From the NCBI GenBank assembly GCA_022766365.1, contig JALENW010000001.1, forward strand, positions 1 to 56,106: DNA of 56,106 nucleotides. Reading direction: 5' to 3'. Positions 1 to 8,509 of this stretch are shown here, in pieces. The stretch comes from Clostridiales bacterium (lineage in GTDB: Bacteria; Bacillota; Clostridia; Peptostreptococcales; Anaerovoracaceae). Numbering within the stretch: position 1 is the first letter of the stretch; each line of letters opens with the position of its first letter. Position numbers and translations under genes: made by a program. Below the pieces are notes generated by a model that was not told the origin of the DNA, did not search any database, and was given only the letters and a program-made list of their open reading frames with translations.

Positions 1-884
1 CTATGGCTGAATTGTTTGATGTTGGTGTTCCTGCTGTAAGCAAACATTTAAGCAACATATTTAACGAAAATGAATTAGATGAATTTGCAGTTGTTTCCAA
101 AATGGAAACAACTGCATCTGATGGAAAAAACTATATCACCAACTTTTATAATCTTGATGCAATTATTGCAGTAGGGTACCGTGTTAATTCTAAGAAAGCA
201 ACAAAATTTAGACAATGGGCAACGACCACACTAAAAGAATACATCATAAAGGGGTTTGTTCTTAATGATGATATGCTGAAAAATGGTAAACCTTTTGGTA
301 AAGATTATTTCAGGGAATTACTTGAAAGAGTTCGTTCAATCAGAGCAAGTGAAAGACGAATATATCAACAGATAACTGATATCTATGCCGAGTGCAGTAT
401 AGATTATGACAAAACATCTAAAACTACAAAAGATTTTTATGCTATGGTACAAAACAAATTTCATTACGCAATCTCAGGTCAAACTGCTGCTGAAATAGTA
501 TATTCTCGTGCGGATCACAACAAGGAATTTATGGGATTAACTACATGGAAAAATTCTCCTGATGGCAGGATATTAAAGTCTGATGTATCTATTGCAAAAA
601 ACTATTTAAGTCAGGAACAAATAAAACGACTTGAAAGGACTGTCTCCGGATACTTTGATTATATAGAAGATTTAATTGAAAGAGAAAACACTTTCACTAT
701 GGAAGAGTTCGCTACAAGTGTGGATGCTTTTTTATCGTTTAGAAAGTATGATATTTTAACGGATAAAGGGCAAGTATCTCAAACAATGGCAAAAGAAAAA
801 GCTTTAAAAGAATATAAGGAATATAACAAAACTCAAAATATTATTTCTGATTTTGACAAAGAAATAAATAAAATAAAAAAGTAG
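1..884 (+). CDS. RhuM family protein, 5' end cut by the window
   Basis: The reading frame is open from the left edge; the first visible ATG at position 3 is an internal Met in the family's conserved QxxMAELFDV-type segment, so about 30 N-terminal residues lie outside the window. The visible 293 residues begin in the helix-turn-helix-like part (AELFDVGVPAVSKHLSNIF) and continue through the KNYITNFYNLDAIIAVGYRV segment that defines RhuM (named after a Salmonella pathogenicity-island protein). The biochemical role of RhuM is unknown. It is common in prophages, genomic islands and defence-rich regions. It lies 122 bp upstream of an integrase on the same strand, so it is probably cargo of the same integrated element. 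The C-terminus is lysine-rich and complete. Confidence 0.85.
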   Translation, partial: MAELFDVGVPAVSKHLSNIFNENELDEFAVVSKMETTASDGKNYITNFYNLDAIIAVGYRVNSKKATKFRQWATTTLKEYIIKGFVLNDDMLKNGKPFGKDYFRELLERVRSIRASERRIYQQITDIYAECSIDYDKTSKTTKDFYAMVQNKFHYAISGQTAAEIVYSRADHNKEFMGLTTWKNSPDGRILKSDVSIAKNYLSQEQIKRLERTVSGYFDYIEDLIERENTFTMEEFATSVDAFLSFRKYDILTDKGQVSQTMAKEKALKEYKEYNKTQNIISDFDKEINKIKK

Positions 885-958
885 TTTGAAAATAATAAAA
901 ATCTTTGGTAGTATAAGCGTATAAATTTAATGACTGGATTAGCTTTTAATCCTACCAG

Positions 959-993
959 ATGCCTTAAGCCCACGCTTTAGGCATTTTGTGTTT
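959..993 (+). terminator. Hairpin with T-rich tail between rhuM-like gene and integrase
   Basis: Arms ATGCCTTAAG (959-968) and CTTTAGGCAT (975-984) pair with one T.T mismatch around a 6-nt loop, followed by TTTGTGTTT. This fits an intrinsic terminator for the RhuM gene. The integrase Shine-Dalgarno AGGGAG follows directly, so integrase expression would need read-through or a promoter between 885 and 955. Confidence 0.5.
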
Positions 994-1006
994 ATAGGGA
1001 GAAAAA

Positions 1007-2065
1007 ATGAAAAAGATTAGAAAGCGCTTCACATTTGAAGGAAAGCGATATAATGCCTACGGCTCAACTGAGGAAGAAGCGGCAGTCGCTGCCGCCCTAA
1101 AAAAGCGTGACCTTGAGGAAGGAAAACTTATGCGAGAGTCATCTATGACCGTATCACAGTGGGCGGAAGAAGTCATCGAGCTTCACAAGTCGGACATCAA
1201 AGGAGATAATCTCAGAAAATACAAATCACGTATAAGAGCATGTATACTCGACTATATCGGCTCGATACCTCTCAAGATGATAAGACCGTCGCAGCTGCAG
1301 CGTATGATGAATTGCCAGTCAGGAAAATCAAAAACTCAAATAAATGATACTTTTTACTTTGTAAAACTGCTCTTTTCGTCTGCTGTAGACGAAGGGCTCA
1401 TATCATCTGACCCCTCTGCAACTCTTAAAAAGCCTAAGCCTTCACCACCAAAGGCACGCAGAGCACTTACCGAGGAAGAATGCCGAGCCTTTGAGCAAGT
1501 CTTAAAGCTAGATGATAGATATCTACTTTTCGCACTCATGTACTATGCCGGGCTAAGGCCATCAGAAGCAAAGCGTGTGGAAAGCTCGGATATACAAGGA
1601 GACATGCTGAGAGTTCGAGGCAGTAAGACGAAGGCTGCTACAAGGACCGTACCTGTGCCGGGTGCACTCATAGACCTTATCCCCCAAGATCGCACGGGTA
1701 TCCTTGTGCTTAGTAGCAGGGGCAAGCCGATGGGTGACTACCGCAAGGCTTGGGCTGCACTTGTGAGAGATATGGCGGGGTGTGGTGCTATAGATACAGA
1801 CGACTTATCTCCGTACTGTCTCCGCCACACATACTGCACACACCTACAAGAGGCTGGTGTAGATATAAGGACGGCTCAGTATCTTATGGGACATGCTGAT
1901 ATAAAAATGACGGCAAATATTTATACCCACACACGGGAAGGTGAGCTATTGAAGGCAGCAAGTCTTATAGACAAAAATCGCCCACTTTTGAAGAAGCAAT
2001 CGCCCATCTCATCGCCCACCTTATCGCCCATTTTTACCCAAAATTCACCAAATTCCCATAGCTGA
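1007..2065 (+). CDS. int: Tyrosine recombinase / phage-type integrase
   Basis: This 352-residue site-specific recombinase catalyses strand exchange between element and chromosomal att sites. The order is an AP2-like arm-binding N-terminus (about 1-45), a SAM-like core-binding domain (about 48-145) and a catalytic domain (about 155-310). Catalytic signatures are AGLRPSEA (first Arg), CLRHTYCTHL (His/Arg box; the usual first His of HxLRH is Tyr, as in many clostridial integrases), LMGHADIKMT and the nucleophile in IYTH. The C-terminus is a low-complexity Ser/Pro tail (about residues 330-350). AGGGAG lies 6 nt before the ATG. The gene ends 71 bp from the 3' end of initiator tRNA-Met, the usual position of an integrase next to a tRNA attachment site. 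The element would extend leftwards out of the window. Confidence 0.93.
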   Translation: MKKIRKRFTFEGKRYNAYGSTEEEAAVAAALKKRDLEEGKLMRESSMTVSQWAEEVIELHKSDIKGDNLRKYKSRIRACILDYIGSIPLKMIRPSQLQRMMNCQSGKSKTQINDTFYFVKLLFSSAVDEGLISSDPSATLKKPKPSPPKARRALTEEECRAFEQVLKLDDRYLLFALMYYAGLRPSEAKRVESSDIQGDMLRVRGSKTKAATRTVPVPGALIDLIPQDRTGILVLSSRGKPMGDYRKAWAALVRDMAGCGAIDTDDLSPYCLRHTYCTHLQEAGVDIRTAQYLMGHADIKMTANIYTHTREGELLKAASLIDKNRPLLKKQSPISSPTLSPIFTQNSPNSHS

Positions 2066-2087
2066 CATAATCTAATAGCGACAAAGC

Positions 2088-2130
2088 AAAACCCCCAAAA
2101 GTATTGATTTTTCAACGCTTTCGGGGGTTT
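2088..2130. terminator. Bidirectional terminator between int and tRNA-Met
   Basis: AAACCCCC (2088-2095) pairs with GGGGGTTT (2123-2130). The inner arms also pair (AAAGTATTGA against TCAACGCTTT) with two mismatches and one G.T pair, around a T-rich loop. It can stop integrase transcripts rightwards and the tRNA operon leftwards, as both sides are followed by T-rich tracts. Confidence 0.7.
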
Positions 2131-2136
2131 ATTCTT

Positions 2137-2212
<76 letters not shown>

Positions 2213-2292
2213 ACATCATGTGGTCACAAACTTTCCAATGATACTCTGCTGCTCTGTTGGCTTCTTGTTCGACGTCTCTTGCACCTGTTAAA

Positions 2293-2381
2293 TGGTGCCG
2301 GAGACCGGGATCGAACCGGTACGGTCAATTAAGACCACAGGATTTTAAGTCCTGGGCGTCTGCCAATTCCGCCACTCCGGC
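2293..2381 (-). tRNA. tRNA-Leu (TAA)
   Basis: 89-nt class II tRNA with a long variable arm, loop CTTAAAA giving anticodon TAA, acceptor GCCGGAG/CTCCGGC and encoded CCA. It is the middle gene of the tRNA operon. Confidence 0.95.
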
Positions 2382-2390
2382 TTCTAAAAT

Positions 2391-2465
2391 TGGCTCCGAG
2401 GGTGGGGCTCGAACCCACAGCCTACCGGTTAACAGCCGGTTGCTCCACCATTGAGCTACCTCGGA
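2391..2465 (-). tRNA. tRNA-Asn (GTT)
   Basis: 75-nt tRNA with anticodon loop CTGTTAA (GTT), acceptor TCCGAGG/CCTCGGA, discriminator G and encoded CCA. It is the first gene of the operon, directly behind a consensus promoter. Confidence 0.95.
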
Positions 2466-2494
2466 ACGTATCACTCATTTCAGCGACAAGAGTT

Positions 2495-2524
2495 ATTATA
2501 CATCATATACGTTATGTTTGTCAA
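2495..2524 (-). promoter_or_regulatory. Promoter of the Asn-Leu-fMet tRNA operon
   Basis: On the minus strand TTGACA (2519-2524) is followed after 18 nt by TATAAT (2495-2500). Both hexamers are perfect sigma-70-type consensus, placed 30 bp before the tRNA-Asn 5' end. Confidence 0.85.
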
Positions 2525-2696
2525 CAACAAATAAACAGATTATAAAGAAAATCTCATTATCAGGCCGAATTCGATGGGAACTGCCATGATAAATCCTTTG
2601 TTCTGTCATTTCTAAGCTGCTGCTTCCTTACAGCCACACATTTCATCGACAAGACTTGCTCATCTGTCAGATACTCTCCATCAGGAACTTATGCAG

Positions 2697-3698
2697 TTAC
2701 CAACTTTCAATCGCATCGAAAAGCTCATCGGCATCAGAAATAGAATTTATCCTTCTTCGAAACTCATTGCCTGCAAACTGCCCCTTCGTGTACCAAGCCA
2801 AATGCTTTTTAAGCTCGTTCACAGCTATTCGCTCACCTTTATATGTAATCAGGGACCTGGCATGTCTCATCATCATAGCCTTCAAAGCATCACGTGAAGG
2901 GGGTTCCGGTATTCTAATCCCTCTCCACCACGCATTCAATTCATCAAAAATCCATGGATTTCCAAGAGCACCTCGGCCGATCATGACAAAATCAACTCCT
3001 GTTTCCTCAAACATTCTCTTGCAGGATTCTATATCTATAATGTCACCATTCCCGATAACCGGGATTTTTACCGCTTCCTTAACCTTAGCAATCCATCCAT
3101 AGTCCGCTTTTCCTGAATAATATGCCTCACGGGTGCGACCATGAACACATACAGCGTCTGCTCCTCCTTCCTCCAGGGCTTTTGCAACCTCTACACAATT
3201 AATTGAAGAATCATTGATACCCAATCTGATCTTGGCAGTTATCGGTTTTGATGAAACCTTCTTCATCTCGCGTATTATATCGCTACATTTATTCGGATCT
3301 TTCAGAAGAGCAGCTCCGTCTCCATTTTTGAATACCTTAGGTACCGGGCAGCCCATATTTACATCAATCATGACATTCCCTCGTGATTCAAGGTTATGTG
3401 CAGCCTCTGCCATTATCCCGGGATCATTTCCAAAAATCTGAAAAGCAACAGGTGCTTCATTTGGAAGAATATCTAAAAGCTGTTTTGTTTTCTTGTCCCC
3501 ATAATGCATCCCTTTAGCGGAGACCATCTCGGAATAGACAAGTCCTGCTCCCATTTCACCAAATATAAGTCTTGTAGGAGCATCTGTCACACCGGCAAGG
3601 GGTGCCAAGAAGAAAGGATTATCAGGTTTAAAATCTCCAATGGAACTATCTGCATTCCACCTTTTTTCGGTTTTTATACTGATACTTGTTTTTATCAT
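2697..3698 (-). CDS. dusB: tRNA-dihydrouridine synthase
   Basis: FMN-dependent enzyme that reduces specific uridines of the tRNA D-loop to dihydrouridine with NADPH. The 333 residues show the TIM-barrel Dus pattern: FFLAPLAGVTDAPTR near residue 30, the catalytic Cys in NMGCPVPKV, VHGRTRE, and the phosphate-binding VIGNGDI and MIGRGALGNPW segments, followed by the helical C-terminal domain. The start lies 53 nt inside the 3' end of coaX. No alternative in-frame ATG/GTG/TTG exists between it and the conserved barrel start, and AAGGA stands 13 nt upstream, so the overlap appears real. It is the last gene of the leftward run from pucR. Confidence 0.93.
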   Translation of the reverse strand: MIKTSISIKTEKRWNADSSIGDFKPDNPFFLAPLAGVTDAPTRLIFGEMGAGLVYSEMVSAKGMHYGDKKTKQLLDILPNEAPVAFQIFGNDPGIMAEAAHNLESRGNVMIDVNMGCPVPKVFKNGDGAALLKDPNKCSDIIREMKKVSSKPITAKIRLGINDSSINCVEVAKALEEGGADAVCVHGRTREAYYSGKADYGWIAKVKEAVKIPVIGNGDIIDIESCKRMFEETGVDFVMIGRGALGNPWIFDELNAWWRGIRIPEPPSRDALKAMMMRHARSLITYKGERIAVNELKKHLAWYTKGQFAGNEFRRRINSISDADELFDAIESW

Positions 3699-4467
3699 AA
3701 ATTAACCGTAATCCTTCTAATGTCAACATCCTTTCGATCTTATCTATACAGCCGACACCTGCTTCTATCATACCGGCAAGCCCTCCGGTTGCAATAACTT
3801 TAGCTTCCGGTGCTTCAGGATCATACTCTGCAAGTTCCTTTTTCATCTTGGCAACAACATATTCCACCATTCCCATATGGCTATACAATAACCCCGCCTG
3901 CATGCTTTGAATAGTATTCCTACAAATAGCATGATTCGGATCCTCAAGCTCAACCTTGGGTAACATAGATGTTTTCTCAAATAGTGATTCGGCTGAAATC
4001 TTGACGCCGGGTGCTATTGTTCCTCCCAGGTATTCCGCATTTCTTGAAATTGCGCAAAAAGTGGTGGCTGTACCAAAGTCTATAACGATTACAGGTCCTC
4101 CGAACTTTTCGTATGCGGCAACAGCATTAACAATTCTGTCTGCACCAACCTGCTTTGGATTATCATATTTAATTTTCAGCCCGGTTTTCACACCTGATGC
4201 GATGACGATGGAATTTATCCCAAAATACTTTTGGGACAGGTGTTGAATTGTAAAAAGCACAGATGGTACCACCGTAGAAATAATTATGTCATCAATTTCT
4301 TCCATTTTGATGCCTTCAAATTCAAATAACTGATTTACAATCATACCGTACTCATCCGTACTTTTTTGGGCGTCCGTCTTAATTCTCCAACTGGTTTTCA
4401 GTTCTCCCTCTTTATTAAAGACTCCAAGAACTATATTTGTATTACCTATATCAAAAGCTAGCAGCAT
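3646..4467 (-). CDS. coaX: Type III pantothenate kinase
   Basis: Catalyses ATP-dependent phosphorylation of pantothenate, the first step of CoA synthesis. It belongs to the ASKHA superfamily type III enzymes (monovalent-cation dependent, not feedback-inhibited by CoA). The 273-residue protein starts with LLAFDIGNTN (phosphate-binding), then GADRIVNAVAAYE (pantothenate/catalytic Asp), DFGTATTF, GGTIAPG and TGGLAGMI. The start at 4467 is chosen because it directly precedes the conserved motif and has AAGGAAG upstream; the frame is open 25 codons further upstream without homology. It is 34 bp downstream of the pucR-type regulator and overlaps dusB by 53 nt. Confidence 0.95.
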   Translation of the reverse strand: MLLAFDIGNTNIVLGVFNKEGELKTSWRIKTDAQKSTDEYGMIVNQLFEFEGIKMEEIDDIIISTVVPSVLFTIQHLSQKYFGINSIVIASGVKTGLKIKYDNPKQVGADRIVNAVAAYEKFGGPVIVIDFGTATTFCAISRNAEYLGGTIAPGVKISAESLFEKTSMLPKVELEDPNHAICRNTIQSMQAGLLYSHMGMVEYVVAKMKKELAEYDPEAPEAKVIATGGLAGMIEAGVGCIDKIERMLTLEGLRLIYDKNKYQYKNRKKVECR

Positions 4468-4501
4468 TTTTGTCTTCCTTCCGCTTTTTGTTTGTAATTT
4501 T

Positions 4502-6106
4502 TTACTTGTCGGCATTTTCAAGTCTCTTGAGAGCCAGAGCAATGGTTAAACCGGGAATTATCCTATTCCCTGTAATTTCAGCACCCAGCACCTCATTAAT
4601 TCTCTTCAGCCTGTACTGTACCGTATTGGTATGAATACCCATGAAGCTGGCCGTCTTAGAGCTATTCAAGCCAGCATCCAAAACAAAGGTTTCCAGAGTT
4701 TCAACAAGCTGCTTAGCCTTGTGTTCTCCCAGTTCCTTGCGAAACGGTTCAAGGAGGTCCATGTACGCTTTTTTAAGACCGGGGTTTTTCATTCTGATAT
4801 TTATACAGTTGCTCACAAGCGTCATATCATATTTTGTGAAAACTCTCTTATATGGAAATACATTCTCAACAAAAATCCAATTTTCAGTAATGAGTCTGAA
4901 TCCGTCAACAGCACCCTCTATTCCTTCAATTCCTGTTGAGTGAAAAATTCTTACAGCTTTAGATCCTTCTTTCATCTTTGAGAACAGCTGCAAACACAGA
5001 GACTTATCAGATTCTTCTTCGGATTCCCTTTCGACAAGATCATTCTTGAATATCATTCCCTGCATCTCACCGTCTCCGGATATTCTTATTACATCGATTG
5101 CATGCTTGCTTACCATGTCATCGATAAGCTCGTTAGCATGGGCGATATCTATATCCTGGCACTGAAAAACACTTATAATCTGCTTGTCCTCAATGCCAAG
5201 TTCGTTTCTCAGTGAATAGGCTAAACTTAAGTTTCCCCTGCCAAGAGCCTTGATAATATCAGCCTTCGCGTCCCTTTCAGGTGTGAACTTCCACATGCCC
5301 ATGGCAATTTCAATTATTTCTGCAAGTTTTGTAATTTCACCGGCAGAATAGTTATCATCATTATCCACGATGAATATGAAATGCTTCTGACCGTCTACAG
5401 ATATCGGTCCCCAATATGTCAGGACGCCGTTAACATCTATAAAAGTGTATATCCCTGATTTTTCAACATCCCTATCTTTCCCAAGTCTTATAGCATCTTC
5501 AATCGTAGCCTGATGCCTGGTTTCCACTGTAAGAATGGGATTGTAATCTTTGCTTAGAAGAATCACCTGAAAATCATTGCTGATGGCAGCTTCCTTTAAA
5601 GCGGTCTGAAAGTTTGAATACTTCTCAAAATTCAGCAGATGATATATGGTCTTAGTTATGAGATCATTCCTGAAATTATCCCCATAGAGAATCTTATCCA
5701 TAACCCCTTCAATAACTTCAAAAAATCTAACATCAACGCCTTTAACATCCTTGACACAAAGCAACGGCAGGTCAAGCTCCCTTGCGACCTCCACCGTTCT
5801 ATCCTTTAAATATAGATCTCCGTCTCTCCAGAATACAACAATGCCTGCTATTTTTGCCATCGCAAGGCTCTTGATGATTTTTATCTGGAACGCTTCCTCC
5901 ATTGCTTCATCCTTGGTTCCACAACTGCGAAAGCTTGTCAATACCAGCTGATTCGGTTTACCGTTTTCAGCTAATATCGCATCGACCGATCCACCTTCCA
6001 TTACGGAAACGCTGGTAACTCGCCTATGACTTTGCGCCTTTCCTGCCAGTATCTGAGCATGACTTAAAGTATCAATCTCCAAACAGTCTGCTATGGTTAC
6101 TTTCAT
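4502..6106 (-). CDS. PucR/CdaR-family transcriptional regulator
   Basis: 534 residues. The N-terminus (about 1-125) matches the PucR N-terminal domain (TIADCLEIDTLSHAQILAG; later IAGIVVFWRDGDLYLKD). A long middle region contains a GGDEF-like CdaR segment, and the C-terminal about 60 residues form the HTH_30 DNA-binding domain (LNSSKTASFMGIHTNTVQYRLKRI). Family members control purine catabolism, sugar-acid or amino-acid use; the ligand here is unknown. The Shine-Dalgarno GGGAGGAAG precedes the ATG. It is the first gene before coaX-dusB, and cotranscription is likely because gaps are short. This is an unusual partner for coaX; the more common regulator beside coaX in Firmicutes is not of this type. 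Confidence 0.85.
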   Translation of the reverse strand: MKVTIADCLEIDTLSHAQILAGKAQSHRRVTSVSVMEGGSVDAILAENGKPNQLVLTSFRSCGTKDEAMEEAFQIKIIKSLAMAKIAGIVVFWRDGDLYLKDRTVEVARELDLPLLCVKDVKGVDVRFFEVIEGVMDKILYGDNFRNDLITKTIYHLLNFEKYSNFQTALKEAAISNDFQVILLSKDYNPILTVETRHQATIEDAIRLGKDRDVEKSGIYTFIDVNGVLTYWGPISVDGQKHFIFIVDNDDNYSAGEITKLAEIIEIAMGMWKFTPERDAKADIIKALGRGNLSLAYSLRNELGIEDKQIISVFQCQDIDIAHANELIDDMVSKHAIDVIRISGDGEMQGMIFKNDLVERESEEESDKSLCLQLFSKMKEGSKAVRIFHSTGIEGIEGAVDGFRLITENWIFVENVFPYKRVFTKYDMTLVSNCINIRMKNPGLKKAYMDLLEPFRKELGEHKAKQLVETLETFVLDAGLNSSKTASFMGIHTNTVQYRLKRINEVLGAEITGNRIIPGLTIALALKRLENADK

Positions 6107-6182
6107 CTTTTCTTCCTCCCGATCCTCCCGTGAGGTATACTCGTTTTATTTCTTGATTTTAATATTTGAAGTTATGTTTGTT

Positions 6183-8459
6183 CTAATTTTCTTCCTGATC
6201 GTTAGCCTGATTCTTCTCTTGACACAAATCTTTCTTCTGATCTTGTGTCTTATCGGTATCCTGAGCTTCTTCCATGTCACCCTTTCTATCTTCTTCAGAT
6301 ATAACCAAAAACTTTCTCTTAAACCCGTCAGGTGTCTTTTCAAAGGCCGGCCCTGCAACTGCAACAATGTTTTCAGACTTCTGCATATTCTTCTTTGCTT
6401 CTGCCATCATTCTCTCACGCTCTGCAGCATCTCTTGCATTTTCTTCTTCTATGGCCTTTTCCTCTTCTATGACCTGCTTTTCCAAAGTCTCCGGATCCAG
6501 TTCTCCGTTGTATAGGGCTTCAAACTGTTTGCCATCGATGGTTTCAACCTTCAAAAGCGCCTGAGCAACTCTTTCCAGCTTCTCCATATTTTCTTCCAAA
6601 ATAGATTTGGTCTCCTCAAAGGCCGTTTCTACGATTCGTCTAACTTCTTCATCAATCTCAGCTGCAGTAGTTTCTGAATGATTCTGACGAGTAGAAAAAT
6701 CTTTACCCAGAAATACCTCATCGGAACCGCTGTAGTTCACAGGACCCAGCTTTTCACTGAATCCATACTTTGTCACCATATCTCTTGCAATCTCAGTTGC
6801 TCTTTGAATATCGTTAGATGCACCGGTACTTATATCCTCAAGTGTCAGGTGTTCTGCAACACGTCCCCCAAGAAGATGTAGAATATCGTTAAACATGCCC
6901 TTCCTGGTCTTGAAGAATCTCTCATTCTTCGGCAGAGACATCGTGAATCCGCCCGCCATTCCCCTGGGTACGATCGTAACCTGATGTACCGGGTCAGAGT
7001 CAGGAATTGATCTCATAACAATTGCATGACCTGCTTCGTGGTAAGCGGTAAGTCTTCGTTCCTCTTCCGAAATTACTCTGCTCTTCTTTGCAGGACCTGC
7101 TATAACCTTAGTAGTAGCCTCTTCAACATCAGTCATCCTGATCTTTGTTCCGTTTCTTCTTGCCGCCAAAAGTGCCGCTTCGTTAAGCAGGTTCTCAAGA
7201 TCTGCAGGAGTAAATCCCGGCGTTCTCCTTGCCAAAATGCTAGGAGAAACTTCCTTATCCATAGGTTTATTCTTTGAATGAACCTTAATGATTTCTTCTC
7301 GTCCCTTGACATCAGGTATACCTATCACAATCTGCCTGTCGAATCTTCCCGGTCTTAAGATTGCAGGATCCAGAACATCAGGTCTGTTGGTGGCTGCCAT
7401 TATTATTACACCTGAATTTTCTCCGAATCCGTCCATCTCAACCAGAAGTTGGTTAAGCGTTTGCTCTCTCTCATCGTTTCCACCGCCCAGGCCTGCTCCT
7501 CTCTTACGGCCAACCGCATCAATCTCATCTATAAACACAATACAAGGCGCATTTTTCTTTGCTTGATCAAACAAATCTCTAACCCTTGAGGCTCCCACTC
7601 CAACAAACATTTCAACAAAATCGGAACCGCTGATTGTGAAAAACGGCACTCCGGCTTCACCGGCCGTGGCTCTTGATACGTAAGTTTTACCTGTTCCCGG
7701 AGGACCTACAAGCAACACGCCCTTAGGAATTCTGGCACCCAAATGCCGGTACTTCATCGGATCCTTGAGAAAATCAACAATTTCCATGAGTTCCTCTTTC
7801 TCTTCATGAAGACCTGCCACATCATCGAAGGAAATTTTCTTTCCATCACCCTTATAAAGTTTGGCTTTGCTCTTTCCGAAACTGAAGGCCTTACCCTGAC
7901 CTCCTCTAGTCATCATTACAAACAAGAAAACAGCTACACCAACCATTACTAAAGTTGGAAGAAAATTCATGAAACCTTCCATCATTGAAGGAGGCTTGGT
8001 GGTAATTTCCTTAATCTTTCCGGATTTCAGCTGTGGAAAAACATAATTCTCCTCCAGCCAGGAAATTTCAGTAATATACGGTGCATACGTTACTGCATAT
8101 CTCTTCCGGGGGATATCTGTCTGTTCGCCGAAAATTGAATTGAGAGATTTTTGGAAAGCCTCGGCCTGTTTGTTGGGATCATTGCTCTTGCTGGCTTTTT
8201 CCTGTTCCTTTCTCTGTTCTTTCAGTTTCTTTTCAGCATTCTCTGCTTCAGCACGCTCCTTATCAGTCATAATTTGAGCGCGAATCTTCCTTTCGGAAAT
8301 ATCTATTGCCACAACCTGTTCCTTCTCTAGGTACTTAACCATAGTTGAGAAAGGTACTTGTTTCTCAGTTGAATCTCCATTTTTAAAATACGATGCCATT
8401 CCCAAAATTATGAAACATATGACAACATATATAATCAAATTCTTGCTGAATTTTTTCAA
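6183..8459 (-). CDS. ftsH: ATP-dependent zinc metalloprotease FtsH, TTG start
   Basis: Membrane-anchored AAA+ protease that degrades misfolded membrane proteins and regulators. With a TTG start at 8459 (AAGGAGG 7 nt upstream) the protein has 758 residues and begins [12 protein letters not shown], the usual short FtsH N-terminus. The frame extends to a TTG at 8486, but that start has no ribosome-binding site. Order: TM1 about 6-22, extracytoplasmic domain, TM2 about 165-183, Walker A GPPGTGKT (252-259), Walker [10 protein letters not shown] (306-314), second region of homology with RPGRFDR, and zinc motif HEAGH (474-478). It is about 100 residues longer than most FtsH, owing to a Lys/Glu-rich insertion in the extracytoplasmic domain and an acidic, Gln/Asp-rich C-terminal tail. 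The next gene upstream is tilS. Confidence 0.95.
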   Translation of the reverse strand: MKKFSKNLIIYVVICFIILGMASYFKNGDSTEKQVPFSTMVKYLEKEQVVAIDISERKIRAQIMTDKERAEAENAEKKLKEQRKEQEKASKSNDPNKQAEAFQKSLNSIFGEQTDIPRKRYAVTYAPYITEISWLEENYVFPQLKSGKIKEITTKPPSMMEGFMNFLPTLVMVGVAVFLFVMMTRGGQGKAFSFGKSKAKLYKGDGKKISFDDVAGLHEEKEELMEIVDFLKDPMKYRHLGARIPKGVLLVGPPGTGKTYVSRATAGEAGVPFFTISGSDFVEMFVGVGASRVRDLFDQAKKNAPCIVFIDEIDAVGRKRGAGLGGGNDEREQTLNQLLVEMDGFGENSGVIIMAATNRPDVLDPAILRPGRFDRQIVIGIPDVKGREEIIKVHSKNKPMDKEVSPSILARRTPGFTPADLENLLNEAALLAARRNGTKIRMTDVEEATTKVIAGPAKKSRVISEEERRLTAYHEAGHAIVMRSIPDSDPVHQVTIVPRGMAGGFTMSLPKNERFFKTRKGMFNDILHLLGGRVAEHLTLEDISTGASNDIQRATEIARDMVTKYGFSEKLGPVNYSGSDEVFLGKDFSTRQNHSETTAAEIDEEVRRIVETAFEETKSILEENMEKLERVAQALLKVETIDGKQFEALYNGELDPETLEKQVIEEEKAIEEENARDAAERERMMAEAKKNMQKSENIVAVAGPAFEKTPDGFKRKFLVISEEDRKGDMEEAQDTDKTQDQKKDLCQEKNQANDQEEN

Positions 8460-8509
8460 ATCAAAATCCTCCTTACCTTCTGTCAAACAGCCCTACTATG
8501 ATATCATAT

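Noticed and set aside
2656-3102. Plus-strand 148-codon frame over dusB
   Set aside because: It lies opposite a clearly conserved gene, has no ribosome-binding site and no recognisable motif; it is a shadow of dusB.
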